DNA of 64,000 bases from Lutraria lutraria (Eukaryota; Mollusca; Bivalvia; Venerida; Mactridae). Below the pieces are notes generated by a model. That model was not told the DNA's origin and searched no databases. It saw only the letters and a list, made by a program, of their open reading frames with translations. The position numbers and the translations under genes were made by a program. Below are positions 1 through 11,600 of this stretch, in pieces. Numbering within the stretch: position 1 is the first letter of the stretch; each line of letters begins with the position of its first letter. The DNA lies in assembly GCA_964023205.1 (NCBI GenBank), contig OZ026847.1:942501-1006500 (forward strand), read 5' to 3'.

Positions 1-575
1 TAGTTCGAGATTCCATCTGACAGCTTGCTGGACAGCTTCTCCACTGGCCATAGTTCGAGATTCGATCTGACAGCTTGCTGGACAGCTTCTCCACTGGCCA
101 TAGTTCCAGATTCGATCTGACAGCTTGCTGGACAGCTTCTCCACTTGCCATAGTTCGAGATTCGATCTGACAGCTTGCTGGACAGCTTCTCCACTTGCCA
201 TAGTTCCAGATTCGATCTGACAGCTTCTCCACTTGTCATAGTTCCAGATTCGATCTGACAGCTTCTCCATTTGTCATAGTTCGAGATTCGATCTGACAGC
301 TTGCTGGACAGCTTCTCCACTTGTCATAGTTCCAGATTCGATCTGACAGCTTCTCCACTTGTCATAGTTCCAGATTCGATCTGACAGCTTCTCCACTTGT
401 CATAGTTCCAGATTCGATCTGACAGCTTGCTGGACAGCTTCTCCACTTGCCATAGTTCGAGATTCGATCTGACAGCTTGCTGGACAGCTTCTCCACTTGC
501 CATAGTTCCAGATTCGATCTGACAGCTTGCTGGACAGCTTCTCCACTTGCCATAGTTCCAGATTCGATCTGACAG
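1..575. repeat. 50-bp minisatellite with 38-bp deletion units
   Basis: Tandem units of about 50 bp, each beginning TAGTTCGAGATTCGATCTGA and running through GCTTGCTGGACAGCTTCTCC. Several units (around 200-260 and 330-400) lack the 12-bp GCTTGCTGGACA segment and are 38 bp long. The array is cut by the window start. ORFs on the minus strand across it follow from the repeat and are not genes. Confidence 0.95.
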
Positions 576-892
576 TGTTGAGGGACTTATGATTGCAAGT
601 TAGAGACCACATCCATTTGCTTCCTTGTAAAAAAACCTGTATGGATCGTATTGTCATAAACATGTATTATATGAAATAGTATAATAAAACATATTATATT
701 TCATCAATTCATTAAATCCGGGTATTTTATGTTACGTTATTCATGAATCTAGATCTTCTGAAAACGAAACACTCAAAACGTCAATACCTTTTTTGTATGC
801 AATGAACGTGATTAAAAACATGCTTCATATAATGTTACTAGTTTGTAAGTCTATGTTTTTAATACTACAAATGTACAGCTGTCATGTACAAA
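576..892. other. AT-rich spacer, nothing recognised
   Basis: Unique AT-rich sequence between the minisatellite and a MITE. I see no coding signal or repeat. Confidence 0.5.
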
Positions 893-1064
893 TACATTGT
901 AAACTCTCCAAAGCAACAACATTTCGGAGTAGCAAAATTATGTAGTCGTTGAGAGGTTGTTGCTCTAGAGAGATTAAATTAATAGTTAAATCGTGAAGAC
1001 GGATAAAACTGCTGTAGAGATGTTTTTGCTCAAGAGAAGTCCGCTCTGGAGAGATTGTACTGTA
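893..1064 (+). mobile_element. MITE family A, copy 1 (TA-flanked, CAGT..ACTG ends)
   Basis: A 172-bp element with imperfect terminal inverted repeats. The left end reads TACATTGTAAACTCTCC and the right end GAGAGATTGTACTGTA. The interior (GAGAGGTTGTTGCTC, then a run into AGTTAAA) matches the copy at 42680 in the same orientation and the copies at 39965 and 59266 in reverse. TA at both outer edges and CAGT/ACTG-like ends fit a non-autonomous Tc1/mariner-pogo type element. The superfamily is inferred from the ends only. Confidence 0.8.
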
Positions 1065-4000
1065 CATGACATTTCACATGTTCTGAGTATCTTTAAATGG
1101 TTTAGAATCATTTATAATATAAATAAAAAGTTCATATATCCTGGTTCAATGGAGAGTACCTGTTGTTATAGATGTTTTCTCCGTGTGTTCCTGTATAATT
1201 ACTTATCGGTTTTAGGTTTCAGAGGGATTTATTGTACAGCTCTCATCTCTCGTGTGTGTTTAACTGTTCCAGTTTGTGTAGATTATTTGATTAGTCATTA
1301 AGCGCTTGATATTTATAATAGATTGTCTAACAGACAGCAATTATACATAAGTCTTGTAAAACTAACATTCATTGGCTAGTAGAAAAAGATTTCTTTTGTC
1401 CTATGATGTTTTCTGATAAAGAACGCTTGTAAAACCAGTGAACCAATAAAATCCTAAGACAGTTATATCATAAAACCAATAAATCAAACGTAATATGTAT
1501 TAAACGTAATTATCCGTTTGAAAGAGTTTTTCCAAACAATGTCTTCCTCATAATTATTATAATGAATCAGACCATTCTACTGGTTTTGTGTATATCGATA
1601 TAGATGTAAAAGATTGTACAATCATGTCTTTCCAAGACTTAAATGTTGTGTAGGGACTTTTCGTGTCGTATTATTTCCTGATAAAATGCCGTGAGCTCCA
1701 TAACTGTCATGGTTCCCGTTCCCACTCTCACTCTATTGTGTGATGTAAGATTGGGGACGGAAACCAACTAGTTTAGCATAAAATAGTTCTACTTTCGACT
1801 TTCGTTGAGTAGGTCAGTAATTTCTCTACAGAAGTATGCATGTAATTCCTTACATTAATCTACTATTGATGTATGTCTTATATGTGACTTTTTGACATGA
1901 TATGTAAATCAGTGTTAAGGTTTATATCCATAACGCGTATCGATCGATACTATCGGCTAGAGCTATATATAGTTGGATAAATTCTAAAAATAGAATGTGG
2001 GGTTTTCCCGTCGAAGTGCAGAGAAAAGAACGGCGGTACACATAAATTTGCGAAGAAATAACAGTTATTGTGAAGTTCGCAATTATTATGTTGGTTCACA
2101 GTGTGTGAAGGGTATTTTGATGTTAAGACAGAAGGATCGTAATGGAACTGATGAAATCGTGCGATGTCGGTATATTCCGTAGCGAGATCGGCAAATATCG
2201 CCGTATAACGGCTCGTTTCCGAATAGCTATACTTTTTTACAATAAACTTTTACTTTCACTTCAAAACATGTCATATAGTCCAACATCATGATATTAAGTT
2301 TGAATATAATTCACATATCAATATATAGATTTTCTGAAAAAAGTCTTAAACTACGATTAATCAATCGATTGTGGTTTATGTCAGTTCATTTCTATTATCG
2401 ATAGCAATTTTGTTCCGAGTTTGCAACTAAAAACATGGAAAATCGAAAAACTCTTCAAAACCAGATTATCACTAAAAGAATTATATAGGTCGATTTTAAT
2501 TCGTTTCTAACACTGCAGTGTGCATTTAAAGTGATATTTGGTCATAATCAAGATATATTATTAAAATGGAGCGTTTTGAAGAGCTTTTCGGTATGTTCTA
2601 AATCAGTAAATACGAAAGCAACAATGCTTATTTTGGTACCGATGGATTCAGAAAAATATAGGCTGGATAATTGGCTACATAAAAAACTCGAAACATCTGA
2701 TAACTTAGATAACCATCATGCTAGTTTGATGGAATTTAGCACATGAATATCAGAATATGTACATAAATAGATGGCAATATTGAGATGGTGTATGTTAATT
2801 CCTAAGCATGAATATCCATCAACTGTACAGTTCCTAATTTAGGATTTCTCCTTACTGTCATTGTTGTGCTGCCAGCAACACCATGGCAGTGACTTGTCTC
2901 ATATGAAAAAAATCAAATTCCGACAGTACTTTCAGTACTTTGATTTGTACTTTTACACTATGTTGTATAATTGTGTCGATCTGATAACAACATGTACCAC
3001 AAAGTAACACAGAGGTTATAGGGATAATTCAATCCGTGTACATACTGTTTTATCAGAATCCGCTTTGCCGCAAATTACGTTTGTTTGATTACTTGCGTCA
3101 TATGTATTGTTCTGTCCATTTCCGTTTTTTATTAAAAACGTTTTTACGTTTCAACTGAATAATCTATACAGTCAACTTATATTTTATATTTTCACGAGTG
3201 TATGATTTTTTTACATTGTAAACTGGAAAATTCAGTCATAAATAACTCATTTAGTCGCTAATTTCGACTAGGTATTCATGTACTTTCTGGTATTTAAATA
3301 CCAAACATTATTTTTTCATGTAAGTATTTATGAATGGTTTTGGCCAACGAAGGCCAATTAATCTTTAATTAATATTCAATTTTAATATACCATTCACTAC
3401 ACGAATACAAGTATAAAGTTATTGTCTAGGGGAAAACTAGTTATCGGTGATTGATATGCTGATTAGACACAAACTAGAATATAGTGACAACCTATAGAGT
3501 GATGCCTGAATTTTGTAAGTCCCAATACTATAGGCAAGATTTCAAAAACGTTTGTATAACATCTGAGTATATAAATTCTATTATACTATGATTGGATTTC
3601 GTTTAACATTTACGCCGTCAAATATTCAGATCAAGACAACATAATACACATCTCAAGTAATTGACAGATTTAATTAAAACCTCACCTATAAGTCATGTTC
3701 TGTCTCATCTCTAATACATGGTAGTAAAACCGCTTGTTATCTAAAAATATGTCAAAATACAAAACAATGAGCATGTCTAATTAATGGACATTTACGTCAG
3801 TAGTAGACATAAATATCGCATTTTATATGATTGTTATGTTGTAATCCACAAAGACTTTCTGAACAAGTTATACATAATTTACAATCGGTATTGACTACTT
3901 AAATTGATGTTGTTTTCAACGGTAGAAAATCGTAATACCGCTAAAACATGATTATCCCTTTTCCAGAACGTTCCGCGTTCAGATATTTCTAATATGTTTC

Positions 4001-4630
4001 GATTTAAGAAGCATATATTATTCATGACAAATACATTATTCTTTCTAGAACTGTCATATGACATTTATCATTCAGCAATGCAAATTTCAGTTTTGTTTAT
4101 GTAAACCAGACGTATTCTTCCAAGTTGTAAATTAAATCAGACATGGTTCGTGGAATAGATTAAATTTATTTATTTACAAAATGAATTATATTCAAGAAAT
4201 TGTAGACTGTAAAGATGAGGTAAACATGAAACTAAAACATCTGTCTAAGGTTGATGAGAAACCAGTTTGTTAACCTTATGCATGTATCAATTGTTCGGAG
4301 CATTTAATTCACTGGTCCTGAGCTTATAAAACTTGAGAACAGTCTTCGAGTTAAAACATCAATTATTATTATGAAAGTATTATGGTTGAAAAGAGAACAG
4401 ATAAACATTCAGATAAATTAAACAGTCAGACTAATGTTCCAATAATATCCTAATTCTCTGACCATAATTAAGCTGGAAACATTAAAACACAAGATATAAG
4501 ACATGAGCTTGGAGGTCAATCTCAAGTTTTATAACCTGGGAGCCTGGTGGTGTCTGTTATTTCCCAGTATTATAATACGTGCAATAACTGTAAGTACACA
4601 TTAATAAACGTCACGAAAACCTCTGTCAAC
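1065..4630. other. Long AT-rich region without recognisable genes
   Basis: I read this as intergenic. The ORFs are short (under 75 codons) and match nothing I recognise. A stretch at 1930-2240 has several CGATCGATA/ATCGGC-type words and a TATATATAG run, but no clear ends. Nothing else stands out. Confidence 0.5.
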
Positions 4631-4639
4631 GATAGATTA

Positions 4640-4850
4640 ACTAAAGAACATATCTACATACACAACCGAAGTTTCGAACCCCAGTGAGGACTGGTTAGAA
4701 CTGATGCGGTCAGTTGGTGAGCCGTCAGCTAGTTAGGCCATCTCAGCCAGGCGCCCAGCAAATGGAGAAGGGATTCGGTAGGTATTGCTCTCACAAAGGA
4801 TAGACGTCTCAAAAGCCAACTTGGCTGGCTCTTTCAATAGGGGTGACATG
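4640..4850 (-). repeat. Possible tRNA-derived SINE-like fragment
   Basis: On the minus strand a pol III B-box-like word (GGGGTTCGAAACT, at about 4672-4684) lies about 50 bp downstream of an A-box-like TAGCTGACGGCTCACCAAC. That spacing is typical of a tRNA-like head. No tail or target duplication was identified, so this is a weak call. Confidence 0.3.
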
Positions 4851-5613
4851 AAAATAAACAAAACTGATACCGACACCACCTTTTATAAAAGCTGAAGGAA
4901 TACTTAGTACACGTTTGTCTATCTTTTTCGGTTAGCAAGATGTAGTCAATGAAATAATCTATAAAACCTACTTACAATCGAATCTATTTCTTATATCATT
5001 TATCATTACATCGTAAGGTAATGCACATCAATTAAGAATAAGATAGAATGCTAGAATGACTAGTTTCCTTAAATACATCAAGTTGTAATATAATGTCATT
5101 GTACTTGTATTTGGTCCAATATGTGCCTGTTAAGGCAGTAATTATCATAATGCTCATGTTGGCATTTCTGTCGTCCACAGACTGTTTCACAAATACAGCA
5201 AACATAGATTTATGTACCACAAACTGCCGGGATTTTGTTACACCTTATATATGGGCCACATAAACCAATCAAACGATTTTACGGTGCGCATTGCAAGAGT
5301 CTTTCTGGCATACGTAAGATAATGACATAACATGTGTCTTGTATACATGTGGAATAAATAATCTATTCATTACAGTAACTATGAAATACACTGCTCAAAA
5401 TATTTAAAGGATCATACACATATTTCGGATTATATTAATTCTAACCGCGTGAAAAAATAATCAATGTCACCTTATACTAACACGATCATTTAATCAATTG
5501 AATAACAGTTTTACAGTATTGTGATAAGAAATGTCAATTTCATGGAAAGAAATGTGAGGTGTTCGAAAAACAAACATCACTGGTGCTACTAAAAGTGGCA
5601 AAACATTCAAAAT

Positions 5614-6015
5614 TTGCTAAAACAAATGTCAGTAATGTGTATAACCACCCCGATGATTGACACAGCCTTGGCACCTATGAACTGGATATATACTGTATTA
5701 TTACCAACATTTCTAGTGAACAACATCTCACCTGGAGTTATGGATCAACCATGTACAGTGAGACAGAACAATAGACAGCAATTATTGAATTATAGATTTA
5801 CGCCCAGAAGAAACATTATACCAAATAAACAAACACTATTCGTGCTGAAAAAATATAATCTTCTTAAATATAGAGGTAAACGAGCTGGTCGCCCCAGGAC
5901 AAAATCCAATGCTGGCATTCATTTGAACAATTTGACAAAAGTAAAACTAGATCATACATTCATGATCAATGCACACAGAAAGAAAAAAGTGAATCTTGCA
6001 ACTGTAGTCAGCTGA
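5614..6015 (+). pseudogene. LINE ORF2 N-terminal segment
   Basis: An open segment of 133 codons. Its second half carries a basic stretch (NLLKYRGKRAGRPRTKS) of the kind that precedes the endonuclease in some CR1-like ORF2 proteins. The first half is not recognisable. It runs into further endonuclease-like sequence in other frames between 6015 and 6231, including a decayed segment around RSDRKSGELALLYK. It belongs to the LINE at 5600-8850 and is not a separate gene. Confidence 0.6.
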
Positions 6016-6231
6016 CGTAGTCAGAGGGGAACTATCACAGGATGGTTATTGTTTCGACGACGTTCTGAGATCTGACCGTAAAAGTGGGGAACTAGCCCTA
6101 TTATACAAAGACAATCTCAATGTATCAAAATTCCCGACAAGAACATTTCAATCATTTGAATGTGCAGAATGGAAAGTATTTAGTCAATCATTCATATTTC
6201 ATATAGACCACAATATTCAGAGAAACATCCT

Positions 6232-6621
6232 GTGACTGTAGCCATGTTTATGACAGAATTCAATGACTTTCTTGAACAACTTATGACAAGATCCGAGTCA
6301 CAGGTGTCACTTGGTGACTTTAACATCCATATAGACAAAACATCTGATTGTTACACCAAACATTTTCTGCAGTGTTTGAAATCATATGGGCTTGTCCAAC
6401 ATGTGAAGTCTCCAACGCACTCAGGTGGTCATATTCTAGATCTCATTATAACAAAATCTGGAGACAAAAGAATGCTTCTTTCTGAACCTACGTCAGATTA
6501 TTACATCTCGGACCACTGTTTTGTCAGTTGTAACATTGAGCAATGCCGCCCTCCTTTAATCAAGAAAGAAATCCGATCTCGCAATCCAGTGATATCATAC
6601 AAGCAGATTTCCGTGGAATAA
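6232..6621 (+). pseudogene. LINE ORF2 endonuclease domain (C-terminal half)
   Basis: An open segment of 129 codons holding the back half of an APE-type endonuclease, the enzyme that nicks the target site for target-primed reverse transcription. Visible motifs are SLGDFNIHID (the GDFN block), HSGGHILDLIITKSG and SDYYISDHCFVS (the SDH block with the catalytic histidine). The N-terminal catalytic residues should lie upstream, where the frame is broken. A stop at 6619 separates it from the linker and reverse transcriptase. Confidence 0.85.
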
Positions 6622-6958
6622 ATAACATTATTGTCAATTCTTCCAACGTCAATGAACTTGTTTCTGAATTTACAAAAACTACATAGTCGATCAACCGTAC
6701 CCTGGTACTCGGGATATCTTAAACAGCTAAAACAGTACAGAAAATCCATTGAAAAAATATTCATGAACAACAAATCTTATCTGTCAAAAAGAGTATATAA
6801 TGGCGTTAAAAACATCTATTGAGCTGAACTTTCTAAAGCCAAAAATGAGTACTATCAGACTAAAATTGAAGAGGCTCAGGGCAACATCAAAAAGTTGTAT
6901 GCAGTGACATCAGACCTACTGGGAAGATCGAAGGACAATCCACTCTCACAGCACACAA

Positions 6959-8308
6959 GTGCAGTTTCTTATGCGTTATTTTGCTGATAAAATAATCAAA
7001 TTGAGGGATGATCTAGACAATCTATCTCCAGAAACACCAAGTCATAGTGATTTCGTCTGTGCAAATCCATCAGTAATTACAAGCACATTTGCTGAGTTTA
7101 ACCCAGTATCCGAAAGTGATATCCGAAAACTTGTCTTTTCATCAAAATCTACTACATGTGAACTTGATGTGGTGCCAACTACAAAGTTGAAGTAGTATTA
7201 TTTCTAACTTGCTCCTGTCGTGACAGACATTATCAATCGCTCGCTATTGTCAGGTGTGTTCCCTGATGAGTGGAAAAGTGCTGTGATAAAACCTATGTTG
7301 AAGAAGAAAGGTCTCCCACTTGAACTAAAGAATTACCGTCCTGTGTCAAATTTAACATTTCTCTCCAAAATCCTTGAAAAAACTGCATTGGATCAAATCA
7401 ATAAGTACATTGAAACTAATAATCTTCTACCAGCGTATCAAAGTGCATACAGAAAATACCATGGAGTAGAAACAGCAATGATCAAAATGTACAATGATCT
7501 CTTGGAAACTATAGAGGCAAGCCAAGTTACAATCGTGGTCATGGTTGACCTGAATGCTGCCTTCGACACCATTGACATTCCAATTCTGCTTAAAATCCTT
7601 CAAAACGATTTTGGTATTTGTAGCACTCCCCTGAAATGGATTGAATCCTATCTTACAAACAGAACAATGAAAGTTTTGGTTGACCAGTCAGCTTCTAACA
7701 CTGAGCAACTGCGATTTGGTGTTCCACAAGGGTCCTGTGCCAGTCCAGTGATTTTTACTCTCTATATTGCGGCACTTAACCGAGTGGTGCAAAAATATCC
7801 AGCCGATCTCTATGGATATGCTGAAGACCATAAGATCGCATTCAAAATCAGAGCGGGCAATCCTCAAGATGAGACAGCAGTCTATCAACAACTTGATAGC
7901 TGCCTCAATAACGTCATAAACTGGATGACAGCGTTCAATTTCAGAATGAATCAGTCGAAAACTGAAATCATTGTGTATGACACCAGTCACCAGTTAAAGA
8001 AATTAAATATCACAAGTGTAAATGTTAGTGGATGTGCCTTAAAAAGAGTTCACCATGTCAGAGACCTTGGTGTAACCATGACCAATACACTCAACTTTGA
8101 TAAACACATCCAGAAAAAGTGTCGCATAGCTCAAGTGCAGTTAAGAAACCTTAAAGCTATACGACATCACCTCACACAAAAATCAGCTGAATCACTTGTA
8201 CATGGCTTGGTTCATTCACACATTGACTTTTGTAATGGTCTGTTCGCAGAAATCACAGATTATCAAATCAATAGATTACAACGAGTCCAAATCATGCCAC
8301 TTTGGTAA
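6959..8308 (+). pseudogene. LINE reverse transcriptase with altered YAED active site
   Basis: Two open segments (6959-7195 and 7220-8308) share one frame, split by a TAG at 7193 and a TAA at 7205. Motifs in order: ELDVVPTTKLK, VFPDEWKSAVIKPMLKKK, NYRPVSNLTFLSKILEK, VMVDLNAAFDT, RFGVPQGSCASPV, YGYAEDHKIAF and LGVTMTNTLNFDKHI. The usual catalytic YADD is YAED here (GAA at 7823-7825), so the first catalytic aspartate is replaced by glutamate. With the stops this makes an inactive copy very likely. The frame shifts near 8300 into the C-terminal segment. Confidence 0.9.
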
Positions 8309-8670
8309 TCTTGAATGCTTCCTTTGAACAATCAAGTAATGAGCTACTAAAAGAACAACATTGGCTCCCAGTGGAAGCGAGAATAAAATTCAAAATCCTA
8401 CTAACAGTGTTTCGTGTCATCAATGAAACAGCGCCAATATATCTACGTGAATTGTTCGAACCAACACGAGGAAGGTACAGGCTAAGATCACACAGTGAAA
8501 TGAACTTTAAAATTCCCTCACGGCGAACAAAACTAGCGGACAGATCTGTGGCAATTGTCGGTCCGAAATGATAGAACAATCTTCCAAATTATCTTAAAAA
8601 CATTGTGACAGAAGAACGTTTCAAGGCATAACTGAAGACACACTTGTTTCGTGCATTCCATAATGTATAG
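8302..8670 (+). pseudogene. LINE ORF2 C-terminal segment
   Basis: It continues the reverse transcriptase after a frameshift near 8295. The segment contains KEQHWLPVEARIKFKILL, ETAPIYLRELFEP and DRSVAIVGPK, the conserved C-terminal block of CR1/Jockey-type ORF2 proteins. A stop at 8569 interrupts it; the same frame then reads NNLPNYLKN and, after another stop, LKTHLFRAFHNV. The function of this region in the family is poorly defined. Confidence 0.85.
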
Positions 8671-8850
8671 CTAGTCCATACAAACGATAATTTTAAAGTC
8701 ACAGTCGATACAATATAATATCTTCCTATTTTTCTCCATATAATGTATATAAAATCAGTTTTTTTTTAGTTTTTTTTGCTATTATTATTGTAAAGCGCAA
8801 TAGAATATTATATATTTTTTTATAAATGTCATGTATTTGTATTTGGTAGG

Positions 8851-9171
8851 GGAAACCATTTAAGCAAGAAGCAACCCTGTTCAAAAATGGATATCTATGA
8901 ATGGTACCAATTCCATAGAACGCGTTGAAAGACGGGCGTAATGAATAAGATAATCATATAGATGATGGTTCTTATGTTGCATCATAGAAAACAAATGTAA
9001 AATGTGTGCATTTAATTACAACATGTGGAAAATGGCAGTATGTCATTTTACAAATACGGATAAGGTATTTATGGCGGGTATTTTTATACAGTTTTATTTC
9101 TGTGAGAATCTCATTACAGATTGGTTTACATAGGACATGTAATTTGAAGAGAAATAACGTGTTTATTCTGA
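8851..9171. other. Spacer, nothing recognised
   Basis: AT-rich sequence downstream of the LINE 3' end. I see no coding or repeat signal. Confidence 0.4.
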
Positions 9172-9693
9172 TTGATAACTTACATCAAATACTTTTATAC
9201 AACTACTCGTAATTCTTTCACATATCTCCTTTCTGAGATACGGGGACTAAACTTGGTGCCAAGCCATTTCGTGCCAACGCATACATTACACAAATTTACG
9301 AACTCTCGCAGACTAATGGAATCTAAATCAACACACGATACAAGTAAATTTATGTCTGCAGTATTATTACCAGTATCATTATTTGGATCTACTGATCATC
9401 ACCAGTTTTTAAATAGCAGTTTTACAAAGCATTTCGTTCAGAGACATAGACAGAAATATATTAGTTCACTTAAGTATGTATCTAAGGTACTAAATGATTC
9501 ATTCTGTAAGTGTATAAATAATGCGTTTTCAATATATATAAGAAAGGGTTTTAAAATAGCAACAACTCAAATCCCACTTTCACTGAAGCCAATCAATCTA
9601 ACACAAGTCCAACACATTGGAACATATACAAAATGGAGGACGAACTTCAGAACACAAGTTATCAACATTGAAGAAAGTAGTGTACATTGTTGA
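9172..9693 (+). CDS. Unrecognised 173-codon ORF
   Basis: The longest open frame in this part of the window that I cannot assign. It is basic and Ser/Thr/Asn-rich, with no signal peptide, clear membrane helix or motif that I know. It starts with an ATT or similar codon in the open frame; the first in-frame ATG is at about 9319 (MESKSTHDTSK), which would leave a protein of about 125 residues. It lies between two LINEs and could be the remains of a LINE ORF1, a piece of a host exon, or chance. Its length is notable in such AT-rich DNA but not decisive. Confidence 0.2.
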   Translation: MITYIKYFYTTTRNSFTYLLSEIRGLNLVPSHFVPTHTLHKFTNSRRLMESKSTHDTSKFMSAVLLPVSLFGSTDHHQFLNSSFTKHFVQRHRQKYISSLKYVSKVLNDSFCKCINNAFSIYIRKGFKIATTQIPLSLKPINLTQVQHIGTYTKWRTNFRTQVINIEESSVHC

Positions 9694-10400
9694 ATATCAT
9701 CATGTCGTCTAGTCATTCAACAACAACATACATATATTTCCCCTGTGGTTGATGAAAACATTCAAGGCACACTGTGCATTATTATCAACTGTCATTTTTC
9801 TGAGGAGAACATTAGTAACGGATGATTCCATTTGATGGAATACGTCTGAAGCGCGGAGTCTATTAATGTACCTTTATAATTATGTCATTAAACACTAAGA
9901 TAAATTTGTAAAGCACATGAATTTTGAACATATTAACTGTTTCTTGGTAGAAAAAAACAGCAACACTATTTGGATTGGTCTGGTTATTCATTGGCACAGT
10001 ACGCCACAATGTTGGTTATAGGAGCGGACACTAGGGTACAAAAAGTAATCCAGTCCATGTTTTGGAAAAGACAGAATACCGCCGATTCGTCGTTATTTTA
10101 TCATAGATGAAGTGGAAATTCCTATTACTTTTACACATCGTCCATTTATTGTGTGTGTATTAGATAGTGTGCTGTCAAATTACAGTGAACTATTAAAGCA
10201 TACTGTGTTTTATTTGTATTGAATAAGGGATATTTGTTGAAAGTTGTTTTCGAGTGTACTTTTGACTCACGCAGTCAACTTTGATCAAGTGTATAAGAAA
10301 AAGTAGCATGGATACCCCACTACTTTCCTTTTTATGTTGTTTAGTATTAAATATTGTATATTATTAAATACGGATGTTTTTTTTGTCCTTTTAATAATAA
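9694..10400. other. Spacer, probably includes the 5' UTR of the next LINE
   Basis: No genes seen. Some part just upstream of 10422 should be the 5' untranslated region of the 2A-carrying LINE, but I could not place its 5' end. Confidence 0.4.
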
Positions 10401-10421
10401 TTGCACTCTATTCATGTCAAA

Positions 10422-11600
10422 ATGGTGTATAAATTAGGGACGTTTAGTATACCAGTGAAATGTAGAACAGTTTTACATGGGATTAAACTTGTAAAATCGA
10501 CGGTCAGTATGTTTTTACGTCAGTGCATTGCATTGTCAGTTTTACTGGTGGTAAGCGGAGATGTGGAGAGCAATCCTGGACCTGGTAGAGGGTCTGGTAC
10601 ATAGAGATCACAACCCAAACAAAGTCGATTATCATTTGCTCATGCAGCATGTCCATCTGCATCCCAACCCATACAGGCTACTGACTCGAAATCTACACCT
10701 AGGACACGTCAGCAACATCTACAAAACCAGTCACCTGAACGTCAAACCCCACCCTGTAATAGTGCTGATGTACTTGATAATTTACGTGATATGAGGTCAG
10801 AGGTGAGAAATGACTTTGCTTCCATAAACAATAAAATCGATGATATGAACTCGTCTATAAATCAATTAAAAGCCGAAAATCAGTCTTTTAAAGAGGAAAA
10901 TAAAATGCTTTGGGATGAACTTGATTCTGTGAAAGCGAACGTTGACAAATTAGAAGGGCATTCGAGAAGAAATAATTTGCGTATTTTGGGTGGCTCACAA
11001 AATGAGTCATGGGACGAAACTTAGAGAAAGGTTCGATCTTTTATTAAAATTGATTTGTGTATGCCAGAGTCGGAGGATGTTGGAATTGAACGCGCTCATC
11101 GCATGGAATCGAAGGACGCAAACAAGTGTCCGATCATTGTGAAATTTACCAAATTCAAAGACAAAGAGGCAATACTACACAAGGTTAAACGTGTTTTGAA
11201 TAGTGATTCACCTCAACATGTGTACGAGGATTTCTCGGAGCGTGTTAAACGACATCGCTATGAATTAGGCAAACGACTGGTTCAAGCTAGATTGAATGGT
11301 CAATATACAGCCTTGACATTCGATAAATTGATCATTGGAAACACTGTGTACGGGCACGACGAAGCCCGCCAAGAAACGTATACAACTGGACAAGCGCGCG
11401 GAAAGCCAGGATCTCGGTTCCACGAGCGACAACGACGAAATACGATCAACCATCAAAACACCCGAGATGGATCGGAGCATCAACGTAATGACGACGGAAG
11501 CGACAACGAGACTAGGCAACAGGCCACGCCCAACCACAATAACACGAGACAAACGATTGAACATACTTACATGGACCATTGCGGGTTTATACAAACATAA
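10422..11600 (+). pseudogene. LINE ORF1 with N-terminal 2A ribosome-skipping motif
   Basis: One frame of about 393 codons broken by two TAG codons (10602-10604 and 11022-11024). The ATG at 10422 has an A at -3. A hydrophobic N-terminal stretch (IALSVLLVV) leads into GDVESNPGP (10557-10583), an exact match to the 2A consensus D-V/I-E-x-N-P-G-P, at which ribosomes skip a peptide bond before the last proline. Then come a Ser/Gln/Pro-rich linker, a coiled coil (INNKIDDMNSSINQLKAENQ) and a region like the RRM of L1-type ORF1 proteins (LEGHSRRNNLRI, IERAHRMESK, PIIVKFTKFKDKEAIL), with a basic tail. ORF1 proteins of this kind bind the element RNA. Confidence 0.9.

Larger units (their letters stand above)
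5600..8850 (+). mobile_element. Degenerate CR1/Jockey-type LINE, near full length for ORF2
   Basis: A non-LTR retrotransposon with one ORF2-like reading path broken by stops and frameshifts. In order it shows an N-terminal basic segment (LLKYRGKRAGR), apurinic endonuclease pieces (LGDFNIHID, SGGHILDLIIT, ISDHCFV), reverse transcriptase and a C-terminal HWLPV segment followed by FKA-LKTHLF. The 3' untranslated part contains TTGTAAAGCGC, a word common near LINE 3' ends, and then AT-rich sequence. Both outer boundaries are estimates; no target duplication was found. Confidence 0.9.

Noticed and set aside
1..575. Regular repeats that could suggest a CRISPR array
   Set aside because: Units are contiguous near-identical tandem copies with no unique spacers; the same holds for the arrays at 44.1, 48.0 and 58.1 kb. 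The window is eukaryotic.
6501..6773. 90-codon minus-strand ORF
   Set aside because: Shadow of the LINE endonuclease and linker on the other strand.
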